From Massilia sp. UBA2604 (GTDB lineage: Bacteria > Pseudomonadota > Gammaproteobacteria > Burkholderiales > Burkholderiaceae_D), in NCBI GenBank assembly GCA_002339265.1, contig DDKG01000265.1, positions 1-19,058 of the forward strand: a DNA stretch of 19,058 nucleotides. Reading direction: 5' to 3'. Within the stretch, counting starts at the first letter, position 1. Each line of letters begins with the position of its first letter. The notes under the pieces are model-generated. The model was not told the origin of the DNA, searched no databases, and saw nothing but the letters and a program-made list of their open reading frames with translations. The translations under genes were made by a program, and so were the position numbers. This document shows positions 6,979 through 13,531 of this stretch, in pieces.

Positions 6979-8007
6979 ATGGCCAAGCAACGCAAGCCAT
7001 CGCCCCAGACTCGGGCCAGTGGCCTGGAGTCGTTCAAGGAGCTCGACAAGGAAGTGCGCCAGGAACCGGCAGCCGCCGCAGAGCCGCAGGAAGACCAGCC
7101 GCTGCCGAAGGAAGAACCGATCCCGCCGGTGAAGGCCGAACCGGTGCGCCTGCGCGGGCGCATGACGCTGGAAGACGCCTTCCAGTCCATCGGCCTGAAT
7201 TGCGTCCGCCAGATCGAAGCCAACGTGCCGGGCGTGCTCCGGCAGCAGGCCGAGAGCCTGCACCAGATGCGGGTCGGCCTGCGCCGCCTGCGCGCGCTGC
7301 TCGCCATGTTCGAGGAGCTGGCCGCGCCGCCGGTCGCCCTGCATGCCGACATCGAATGGCTGTCCGGCGAACTGGGACCGGCGCGCGACTGGGACGTGCT
7401 GGCCGACTCCACCCTCGACCAGGTGCAAGGCTTCGACTCGACGGCGCTGCGCCAGGCCGCGCATGAGCGCGCAAACGCCCACCACGCGCACATCCTGAAC
7501 GTGCTGCGCGAGCCGCGCTATGCGGAGCTGATGACGCAGCTGAACGAATGGCTCGGCGAGCGGCGCTGGCGCGTCGACGCCACACTGGCCAAGGACTCGC
7601 CGCTGGCCGAGCGCGCCGCCAAGGCCGCCCTGCCCCTGCTGCGCAAGGCCGAGAAACGCCTGGCCAGGCGCATCGACGGCCTGGAAGAAGGCGACGCGCC
7701 GGGCCGCCACCGGGTGCGCATCGCCGCCAAGAAGGCGCGCTACGCGGCCGAATTCTTCCGCGACCTGCTGCCGGCGCGCCGAGTCAAGCGCTACGTCGGC
7801 CACCTGGAAAAGCTGCAGGACCGCCTTGGCCTGTTGAACGACATGGCGGTGGCCGACCACCTGCTCGAGGAACTCAAGGGCGGCAACAGCCAGGTCGCCA
7901 AGCAGGCCGCCTACGTGCGCGGCTACATGGCCGCCAGCACCGAGGCCCGCGCCCAGGGCCTGGGCAAGACGCTGGCGGACGTCGCCAGGCGCCGCATCAC
8001 GCGCTGA
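6979..8007 (+). CDS. CHAD-domain protein, polyphosphate-binding family
   Basis: The protein has 342 residues. The N-terminal 55 residues are charged and proline-rich and probably disordered. The CHAD (conserved histidine alpha-helical) domain follows, with its two conserved helices: LHQMRVGLRRLRALL (H95, R98) and GRHRVRIAAKKARYAAEFF (H244 and following Arg/Lys residues). These conserved His and basic residues line the positively charged pore that binds polyphosphate in characterised CHAD proteins. No catalytic triphosphate-tunnel (CYTH) domain is fused here, and no signal peptide is seen. The start ATG at 6979 has a perfect AGGAGG site at 6967-6972; an upstream in-frame start at 6943 overlaps the putative -10 and is rejected. 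The PhoB-like box upstream fits expression under phosphate starvation. Function in the cell (polyphosphate granule association) is inferred from the family. Confidence 0.9.
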   Translation: MAKQRKPSPQTRASGLESFKELDKEVRQEPAAAAEPQEDQPLPKEEPIPPVKAEPVRLRGRMTLEDAFQSIGLNCVRQIEANVPGVLRQQAESLHQMRVGLRRLRALLAMFEELAAPPVALHADIEWLSGELGPARDWDVLADSTLDQVQGFDSTALRQAAHERANAHHAHILNVLREPRYAELMTQLNEWLGERRWRVDATLAKDSPLAERAAKAALPLLRKAEKRLARRIDGLEEGDAPGRHRVRIAAKKARYAAEFFRDLLPARRVKRYVGHLEKLQDRLGLLNDMAVADHLLEELKGGNSQVAKQAAYVRGYMAASTEARAQGLGKTLADVARRRITR

Positions 8008-8036
8008 ACGGACCTGTATTTACCGCTTTCCGAAGA

Positions 8037-8072
8037 TGGCGAATTGCTGTAACGTTGCTCTGCAATTCGCCA
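8037..8072. repeat. Inverted repeat, 11-bp arms, after the CHAD gene
   Basis: TGGCGAATTGC (8037-8047) and GCAATTCGCCA (8062-8072) are perfect complements, with a 14-base loop. The repeat lies 30 bases after the CHAD stop and about 90 bases before the next start. No T-tract follows. It could be a factor-dependent terminator, an mRNA-end hairpin, or an operator for the next gene. Confidence 0.55.
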
Positions 8073-8163
8073 CTTCAATATCGTCCATGCAGTGCTTCGC
8101 CAGTTCGATGCCCCGGGCGGCTTCCCGACGGCGCGCTGATGGGAAAGGTCAGGGAAAACAACG

Positions 8164-8556
8164 ATGGGCATGCTCACCGCACCGCACGCACTGCTTTCCC
8201 ACTCCCCGCGCAACGACGGCGACATCCTGGCGCGCCTGCGCGGCTGGCATGAGAACGACAGCGTGTTGTTCTTCCTGTATGCCCGCTCGCTGGGCGGCTT
8301 GATGCAATCGGGACGCGGGCGCATCGCCGTGTTGAACGACACGGCGCTGACGATCGACGCCGGCGCTTCTACCCTGTTCGTCATGCTGTCCGGCGCCGCG
8401 TTCGACGATACGCCGCAGATCTTCTTCACGTCCGGCCTGGACAGCCACTTCCAGGTGGACGGCATCGGCATTGCGCTGGCCAATCACGACTGGCTGTTCT
8501 TCTCGCCACAGGAGATGCCGCAGGCAGCCCTTGTCAGTTGGCGGCCGCCGGCTTGA
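8164..8556 (+). CDS. Unknown 130-residue soluble protein
   Basis: I do not recognise this family. The protein begins MGMLTAPHALLSHSPRNDGD and has no signal peptide or clear membrane segment. It has alternating hydrophobic strands (SVLFFLYARSLGGL, RIAVLNDTALTIDAG, STLFVMLSGAAF, QIFFTSGLDSHF), which suggests a small beta-rich cytoplasmic fold. The ribosome site is a weak AGGGAA. Its last 23 bases overlap the end of the convergent DUF3617 gene on the other strand. Real coding is supported by a sensible hydrophobic pattern and codon use matching its neighbours; function cannot be stated. Confidence 0.7.
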   Translation: MGMLTAPHALLSHSPRNDGDILARLRGWHENDSVLFFLYARSLGGLMQSGRGRIAVLNDTALTIDAGASTLFVMLSGAAFDDTPQIFFTSGLDSHFQVDGIGIALANHDWLFFSPQEMPQAALVSWRPPA

Positions 8557-9100
8557 GCTGGCCGCAGTCGCTGCCCAGCCATTTACCCGAGCCGCTGGTT
8601 TTCTGGGTCATCGTGGTGCCGTTCGGACCGGCCATGGTGGCGCTCGACTCGAAGGTATAGGCTGTGTCGCTCTGGGTCTTCACGACGGCATCGATCTTCA
8701 CCTGGGGCTGGGTGCACTGCATGCTCACATTCACACCGCCAGGCATGGGCGTCGCGTTCCTGGTGCAGCCCTCGGGTCCCTTCTTGCCGAACACGTCGAA
8801 CTGCGCGATGTCCTGTTTCGTGATGCACTGCTTCGTGCGCAGGCCATTTTCCGTGAATTCGGTTCCACCGGCGCCCAGCTCGCCCAGCTTTTTCTGGATC
8901 TCCGCGCGCTGCGCCGGCGGCATCGAGTCCATCTGACTCTTCATCAGCGCGGCGATGCTTGCCATTTGGTTGCCCCCGCCCTTGCCGGGCAGCGTCATCT
9001 CGAGCTGCCACAGTCCGGGCTTGATGTCGACCTGCTGTGCAAACGCATTCGTTGCACACAGGGTCGCCAGACTCAATACGATGCTTGCGGTTCGCCTCAT
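8534..9100 (-). CDS. Exported DUF3617-family protein
   Basis: The protein is about 188 residues with a signal peptide (MRRTASIVLSLATLCATNAFA) followed by QQVDIKPGLWQLEMTLPG, the typical N-terminal motif of DUF3617. It has four cysteines after the signal peptide (in KQCITK, EGCTRN, SMQCTQ and SDCGQL), as expected for an oxidised periplasmic protein. Two starts are possible: ATG at 9106 sits only three bases from the GGGAGG site (9110-9115), while ATG at 9100 sits nine bases away and is preferred. The gene overlaps the end of the gene on the opposite strand by 23 bases. The c-type cytochrome gene lies upstream on the same strand, 129 bases away, with a hairpin between. The molecular function of DUF3617 proteins is unknown. 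Confidence 0.85.
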   Translation of the reverse strand: MRRTASIVLSLATLCATNAFAQQVDIKPGLWQLEMTLPGKGGGNQMASIAALMKSQMDSMPPAQRAEIQKKLGELGAGGTEFTENGLRTKQCITKQDIAQFDVFGKKGPEGCTRNATPMPGGVNVSMQCTQPQVKIDAVVKTQSDTAYTFESSATMAGPNGTTMTQKTSGSGKWLGSDCGQLKPAAAN

Positions 9101-9186
9101 TCTCATGATCCTCCCGATGGATGAAACCCCAGTGTAGCCGACCTGTTCCGGCATCCGCGCGCGCATAACGCGCATGTTAACGAACA

Positions 9187-9205
9187 AGCGCGCCATCGGC
9201 GCGCT
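9187..9205 (-). terminator. Short GC hairpin after the cytochrome gene, weak terminator candidate
   Basis: AGCGCGCC and GGCGCGCT pair perfectly over 8 bp around a 3-base loop. Read on the minus strand, the stem is followed by TGTTCGTTAAC, a poor T-tract. It lies 24 bases beyond the cytochrome stop codon and could end or attenuate that transcript before the DUF3617 gene. Confidence 0.45.
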
Positions 9206-9229
9206 GTGTTGGGGAAGCTTGCAGGCGAC

Positions 9230-9538
9230 TTACTTGGTCGCCAGCACCCACTTGACCAGCGAGCGCGCCTCGGCCTCGCTCACTTGCGGATTGGCCGGCA
9301 TCGGGATCGGGCCCCAGGTGCCCGAACCGCCTTTCAACACTTTCTGCACCAGCTTGTCCTCGGCGCCCTTCTGGCCCGCATACTTCTGCGCGACGTCCTT
9401 GTAGGCAGGACCGACCAGCTTGGTGGCGACGGTGTGGCAAGCCATGCAATTCTTGGCCTTGGCCAGGTCGGCCTGGGCGAATGCACCCGACGACGCGAAA
9501 GCCGACAGCACCACACACAACATCAGGGACCGCTTCAT
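9230..9538 (-). CDS. Periplasmic class I cytochrome c, c551/c552 type
   Basis: This is a small electron carrier of 102 residues. A signal peptide covers residues 1-21 (MKRSLMLCVVLSAFASSGAFA). Heme attachment is CMACH (C31, C34, H35) and the axial methionine is M80 in the GPIPMPAN motif, which is diagnostic of the c551 group. The mature protein of about 81 residues is the right size. It should carry electrons between periplasmic dehydrogenases or the bc1 complex and terminal oxidases or peroxidases. The ATG at 9538 has a GGAGA ribosome site; an upstream start would precede it with a non-signal sequence and is rejected. The molybdenum hydroxylase encoded nearby might donate to it, but no direct link is visible. 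Confidence 0.93.
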   Translation of the reverse strand: MKRSLMLCVVLSAFASSGAFAQADLAKAKNCMACHTVATKLVGPAYKDVAQKYAGQKGAEDKLVQKVLKGGSGTWGPIPMPANPQVSEAEARSLVKWVLATK

Positions 9539-9566
9539 TTGTTTCTCCGAGTTTATGACTGATTGG

Positions 9567-9593
9567 ATTCTACCCCCTTTCCCACTGGGGCAA
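9567..9593 (-). promoter_or_regulatory. Candidate sigma70 promoter of the cytochrome gene
   Basis: On the minus strand TTGCCC (9593-9588) is followed after 15 bases by TAGAAT (9572-9567). The -10 is a good match, while the spacing is one to two bases short. A start near 9560 would leave a leader of about 20 bases to the ATG at 9538. Confidence 0.4.
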
Positions 9594-9726
9594 TGGGGGC
9601 GATACACTCTGTAACGCGATCGCCACGTTTACCAATATCCTGTAACAAGAAAATAGCAACTTTTGCCCGCTGGCATCGCGCGCGCAAGCGTTTCTTGTAA
9701 GATGTGAAAGCTATAAGGAACCTACC

Positions 9727-9951
9727 ATGCCACTGATTCTCCTGATCGTCGCCCTGGCCGCCCTGCGCGGATTCGAAGTCTGGCGCTTCGCCGACATCTC
9801 ATGGTGGGTCATCGTCGGCCTGTTCGTGGCTGCCTTCATCTGGTTCGAGTTCATCGAGAAAATGCTCGGTCTCGACAAGAAAAAGGATCACGAGCTGCAG
9901 GACAAGCGCCGCAACGAGCGCGTCAAGAAGACCCTCGACAAGCGCCGTTGA
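9727..9951 (+). CDS. Small Trp-rich membrane protein
   Basis: This 74-residue protein has two hydrophobic stretches ([20 protein letters not shown] and [20 protein letters not shown]) and a highly charged C-terminal tail ([24 protein letters not shown]). It matches the beta-proteobacterial 'small Trp-rich protein' family (TIGR04438 as I recall it), of unknown function. A ribosome site AAGGAA lies eight bases before the ATG. The LysR gene starts five bases after its stop codon, so it is probably cotranscribed with LysR and lgt. The upstream 188-base gap to the divergent cytochrome gene must hold the promoters of both. Confidence 0.85.
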   Translation: MPLILLIVALAALRGFEVWRFADISWWVIVGLFVAAFIWFEFIEKMLGLDKKKDHELQDKRRNERVKKTLDKRR

Positions 9952-9956
9952 TCGCC

Positions 9957-10859
9957 ATGCATCCCGAACTGCGCCAGCTGCGCCATTTCGTCACTGTGGC
10001 CGAAGAGCTGCATTTCGGCCGCGCCGCGCGCCGCCTGCACATGACCCAGCCGCCGCTATCGCAGAGCATCGCCAATCTCGAAGAACTGTTGAAAGCCCCG
10101 CTGTTCGTGCGCAACCGGCGCATGGTCGGCCTGACTGCGGCCGGCACGGCCCTGCTGCCGGAAGCGCGCCGCATCCTCGAGGAAGCCGCCGCGCTGCCCG
10201 AGCTGGTGCGGCGCGCGGCCAGCGGCGAAGCGGGCCGCCTGGCCCTGTCCTTCGTCTCGACCGCCGGCCTGGGCATGCTGCCCGACGTCCTGCGCCGCTA
10301 TCGCGCCGCCTATCCCGGCGTGCGCCTGGTGCTGCAAGAGGCGACGTCCGACGTCCAGTTCGACGAGCTGCTCTCGGGCCGCATCGACGCGGGCTTCGTG
10401 ATCCCGCCGCAGGCAGGGGAAGTGGACGTCGCCGACGGCGCGCTGGCCTACCTCAAGATCGTCGACGAGCCGCTGGTGCTGTGCGCGCCGAGCGGCCTGG
10501 CGGCGCTGTCGACGCCGGGTCCGGTGCGCCTGCGCGACCTGCCGCCGCTGCCGCTGGTGATCTTCCCGCGCGCGGTGGCGCCCAGCCTGCACGATGCGAT
10601 CCTGGCCTGCTTCCGCGCGGCCGGGGTGCTGCCCATCATCGGCCAGGAAGCGATCCAGATGCAGACCATCGTCAGCCTGGTTTCCGGCGGCATGGGCTTG
10701 GCACTTGTGCCACAATCCGTGTCGAACCTGATGCGTCCCGGCGTAGAATACCGTGCCCTGCAAGACCCGGCGCCGCTGGCCGAAACCGGCCTGGCCTGGC
10801 GGCGCGACAACGATTCGCCCGTATTGAAGGGCTTTTTGGACTGTTTGAAGAGAGACTGA
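9957..10859 (+). CDS. LysR-family transcriptional regulator
   Basis: This is a 300-residue DNA-binding regulator. The winged helix-turn-helix is at about residues 5-64 ([20 protein letters not shown], then [12 protein letters not shown]). The helical linker and the periplasmic-binding-protein-like effector domain follow (about 92-295, with [19 protein letters not shown] and the [19 protein letters not shown] segments). The [15 protein letters not shown] signature resembles the BenM/CatM/CbbR-like branch. The effector is unknown. It starts five bases after the small Trp-rich gene and ends two bases before lgt, in the same direction. A LysR regulator usually controls a divergent gene; here no divergent target lies beside it, except the cytochrome gene beyond the small Trp-rich gene. 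It may control itself, that gene, or a remote operon. Confidence 0.93.
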   Translation: MHPELRQLRHFVTVAEELHFGRAARRLHMTQPPLSQSIANLEELLKAPLFVRNRRMVGLTAAGTALLPEARRILEEAAALPELVRRAASGEAGRLALSFVSTAGLGMLPDVLRRYRAAYPGVRLVLQEATSDVQFDELLSGRIDAGFVIPPQAGEVDVADGALAYLKIVDEPLVLCAPSGLAALSTPGPVRLRDLPPLPLVIFPRAVAPSLHDAILACFRAAGVLPIIGQEAIQMQTIVSLVSGGMGLALVPQSVSNLMRPGVEYRALQDPAPLAETGLAWRRDNDSPVLKGFLDCLKRD

Positions 10860-10861
10860 CT

Positions 10862-11671
10862 ATGCTGATTCATCCGCAGCCGGACCCGATCGCGATCTCG
10901 CTCGGCCCGGTGCAAATCCACTGGTATGGCCTGATGTACGTGGTCGCCTTTGCCCTGTTCATCATCCTGGGCCGGGTGCGCATCCGCATGCCGCACGTGG
11001 CGGCGCAGGGCTGGACCCGCGACGACCTGGACGACATGCTGTTCTACGGCATGCTGGGCGTGATCGTGGGCGGCCGCCTGGGCGAAGTGCTGTTCTACCA
11101 GCCGCTGTATTTCCTCGAACACCCGCTCGAGATCTTCATGATCTGGAAGGGCGGCATGTCCTTCCACGGCGGCTTCCTGGGCGTGCTGATCGCGATGGCG
11201 CTGTGGGCCCGCAAGCGCAAGCGCAACCTGCTCGACGTGTACGACTTCATCGCGCCACTGGTGCCGCTCGGCTATGCCGCCGGCCGCATGGGCAACTTCA
11301 TCAATGCCGAACTGCCGGGCCGCCTGGCCGACCCGAACCTGCCGTGGGCGATGCTGTGGCCCGGCGTGGCCGGCCCGCGCCATCCATCGCCGCTGTACCA
11401 GGCGCTGGTCGACGGCGTGCTGGTGTTCGTGATCCTGTGGCTGTTCGCGCGCAAGGCGCGTCCGCGCCTGGCAGTGGGCGCCATGTTCACCTTGCTGTAT
11501 GGCTGCGCGCGCTTCTTCACCGAATGGTTCCGCGTGCCGGACTGGGAAACCACCGTGTTCGGCCTGCCGATCACGTCGGGCCAGGTGCTGTCGCTGCCGA
11601 TGATCGTCGCGGCCCTCGTCATGCTGGCCTGGGCCTATCGCCAGGCGCCGGGCCGGCCCGTAACGGCTTGA
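10862..11671 (+). CDS. lgt: Prolipoprotein diacylglyceryl transferase
   Basis: Lgt is the inner-membrane enzyme that transfers diacylglycerol from phosphatidylglycerol to the lipobox cysteine of prolipoproteins, the first step of lipoprotein maturation. The protein is 269 residues, with about seven membrane segments. The Lgt signature GRMGNFIN (141-148) includes R142, and HGGFLG carries H102; these correspond to R143 and H103 of E. coli Lgt. The C-terminal [11 protein letters not shown] segment also fits the family. The ATG has a GAGAGA ribosome site and begins two bases after the LysR stop codon. lgt is normally essential in gram-negative bacteria, so coupling to a LysR gene is of interest. 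Confidence 0.97.
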   Translation: MLIHPQPDPIAISLGPVQIHWYGLMYVVAFALFIILGRVRIRMPHVAAQGWTRDDLDDMLFYGMLGVIVGGRLGEVLFYQPLYFLEHPLEIFMIWKGGMSFHGGFLGVLIAMALWARKRKRNLLDVYDFIAPLVPLGYAAGRMGNFINAELPGRLADPNLPWAMLWPGVAGPRHPSPLYQALVDGVLVFVILWLFARKARPRLAVGAMFTLLYGCARFFTEWFRVPDWETTVFGLPITSGQVLSLPMIVAALVMLAWAYRQAPGRPVTA

Positions 11672-11759
11672 GCAGCCACTGAGCAACCGCTGAGTGGGCG
11701 AGCGCACAGAGCGCCCGCCTTTCACGCCCGACAATGAGGCTCCACGGATCGGAGCCCAC

Positions 11760-13058
11760 ATGGATCAAACAAGGCGCAAGCGGCGTACCCGATGGTGGCT
11801 GCTGCTTGCCGCCATCGTCGTATTGACAGGCATCGCCTTCGCCATCATGTGGCGCCCCGCGCTGGCGCCGCAGACCACCATCCCCTCCTTCGACCAGGCC
11901 CGCATCGAGCGCGGCGCCAATCTGGCGCACCTCGGCATGTGCGCCTCGTGCCACACGGCCGATCTGTCCCGCCCCTTCGCCGGCGGCAAGCCGATGGAGA
12001 CGCCGTTCGGCACCGTCCACAGCACCAATATCACGCCCGACCGCGGCACCGGCATCGGCGCCTGGAGTCCTGAAGCTTTTACACGTGCCATGCGCGAAGG
12101 CGTCTCGCGCGACGGCCACCTGCTGTATCCGGCCTTCCCCTACAACCACTACGTGCGCATGACGCAGGTCGACATCGACGACCTGTACGCGTACTTCATG
12201 ACCCGGCCCCCGATCGCCGCGCCGGCGCCCGACAACGACATGACTTTCCCGTTCGGCTTCCGGCCCCTGGTCGGTTTCTGGAACGTGCTGTACCTGGACG
12301 ACGCACCTTGGCAGCCGGACACGAAACAATCCGCCGAATGGAACCGCGGCGCCTACCTGGCCGACGCCGTCGTCCACTGCGCCGCCTGCCACACGCCGCG
12401 CACGAAGCTGGGCGGCCCGGACCTGAAGCGCCAGCTCGATGGCGGCGAAGCCGAGGACTGGTACGCGCCGGCCCTGAACCGCAACTCGCCGTCGCCACTG
12501 CCGTGGACGCGCGAACAGCTGCAGGCATACCTGCGCACCGGCATGGCCGTGGACCACGCGGTGGCCGGCGGGCCGATGCAGGATGTGGTGATGCACCTGG
12601 CCCAGGCCAATGAAGGCGACGTCGCCGCGCTGGCCACATGGACCCACAGCCATCTGTCACAGGCGCCGGCGCGCGCGACGCCGGCGCAACGCGACGGACC
12701 GCTGCCGCAACCCTCTCTTGACGATCCCGACCTGCCGCGCATGCGGCTCGGCTACGACTTGTACGCCAACTCCTGCGCGCGCTGCCACGACGTCGGCCGC
12801 GCCCCGAGTTCGGGCGCCGCGCTGCCGCTGCAGAAGGCGATCGCCCTGTACGACCCCGACCCGCGCAGCCTGATCCACATCGTCGACAGCGGCATCCTGC
12901 CACCCGATGGCGAAGCGGGACGCTGGATGCCCGGCTTCAGGGAGATCCTGAGCGATGAACAGGCCGGCGCGCTGGCCGCCTACCTGCGCAAGTACGGCGC
13001 GGGCCAGCCGGCCTGGCCGGAACTGGACCAGCAAGTGAGCAAAGCGAGAGCACCATGA
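11760..13058 (+). CDS. Membrane-anchored triheme cytochrome c, electron-transfer subunit of a periplasmic molybdenum hydroxylase
   Basis: The protein has 432 residues. An N-terminal anchor (about 12-31, WWLLLAAIVVLTGIAFAIMW) is followed by three heme c motifs: CASCH (C61/C64/H65), CAACH (C207/C210/H211) and CARCH (C339/C342/H343). Three heme domains of about 130 residues is the usual form of the cytochrome subunit of isoquinoline/aldehyde/nicotinate-type dehydrogenases and of gluconate or alcohol dehydrogenases. The ATG at 11760 has a GGAG site five bases upstream. An in-frame start at 11694 is rejected because it would precede the anchor with a charged stretch. The gene overlaps the next by ATGA and leads a three-gene operon. 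The predicted role is to take electrons from the 2Fe-2S subunit and pass them to ubiquinone or a terminal oxidase. Confidence 0.9.
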   Translation: MDQTRRKRRTRWWLLLAAIVVLTGIAFAIMWRPALAPQTTIPSFDQARIERGANLAHLGMCASCHTADLSRPFAGGKPMETPFGTVHSTNITPDRGTGIGAWSPEAFTRAMREGVSRDGHLLYPAFPYNHYVRMTQVDIDDLYAYFMTRPPIAAPAPDNDMTFPFGFRPLVGFWNVLYLDDAPWQPDTKQSAEWNRGAYLADAVVHCAACHTPRTKLGGPDLKRQLDGGEAEDWYAPALNRNSPSPLPWTREQLQAYLRTGMAVDHAVAGGPMQDVVMHLAQANEGDVAALATWTHSHLSQAPARATPAQRDGPLPQPSLDDPDLPRMRLGYDLYANSCARCHDVGRAPSSGAALPLQKAIALYDPDPRSLIHIVDSGILPPDGEAGRWMPGFREILSDEQAGALAAYLRKYGAGQPAWPELDQQVSKARAP

Positions 13059-13531
13059 CGACCTACCGCCTGCAGGTGAACGGCAAGCCCCACGCCATCG
13101 ATACCGACCCCGATACTCCGCTGCTGTACGTGCTGCGCAACGACCTCGCGCTGAACGGCGCCAAGTTCGGCTGCGGGCTGGGCCAGTGCGGCTCCTGCAC
13201 CGTGATCATGGACGGCAAGCCGGTGATGTCCTGCCTGGTGCCGGTGTCCGCCGTCGGCGCGCGCACCGTGCGCACCGTCGAAGGCCTGGGCGACAGCGAC
13301 ACGCCCGGCGTGCTGCAGCAGGCCTTCATCGACGAGCAGGCGGCGCAATGCGGCTACTGCATCGCGGGCATGATCATGCAGGCCACGGCGCTGCTCGAAA
13401 AGACGCCGGCGCCGAACGACGCCCAGATCCGCGCCCATATGTCGCCCAATCTGTGCCGCTGCGGCACCCATATGCGCATCCTGCGTGCGGTGCGGCGCGC
13501 GGCGGACCAGCTCGCGGGAGGCAAGCGATGA
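13055..13531 (+). CDS. 2Fe-2S ferredoxin-like subunit of a molybdenum hydroxylase (IorA/AldG type)
   Basis: This is a 158-residue subunit carrying two 2Fe-2S clusters. The plant-type ferredoxin domain has C40, C45 and C48 in FGCGLGQCGSCTV and C60. The helical domain carries C99 and C102 (QCGYCIAGM) and C134 and C136 (LCRCGTH). All eight cysteines are in the family's standard spacing. Relatives include IorA, the small subunit of isoquinoline 1-oxidoreductase, NicA and the small subunit of CO/aldehyde dehydrogenases. It overlaps both the cytochrome gene (ATGA) and the molybdopterin gene (ATGA). It has no signal peptide; as in related enzymes it is probably carried across the membrane folded together with the Tat-signal-bearing large subunit. 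Confidence 0.95.
   Translation: MTTYRLQVNGKPHAIDTDPDTPLLYVLRNDLALNGAKFGCGLGQCGSCTVIMDGKPVMSCLVPVSAVGARTVRTVEGLGDSDTPGVLQQAFIDEQAAQCGYCIAGMIMQATALLEKTPAPNDAQIRAHMSPNLCRCGTHMRILRAVRRAADQLAGGKR

Noticed and set aside
9645..9698. ACAAGAAA / TTTCTTGT inverted pair before the small Trp-rich gene
   Set aside because: Arms are 38 bases apart and short; chance is plausible. TAAGAT at 9698 has no good -35 partner.
11696..11716. GGGCG / CGCCC hairpin after lgt
   Set aside because: Only a five-bp stem with a bulged interior and a three-T run; too weak to call a terminator.
10448..11761. Minus-strand open frame of 437 codons opposite LysR and lgt
   Set aside because: Antisense to two confidently identified genes, with no recognisable motif.
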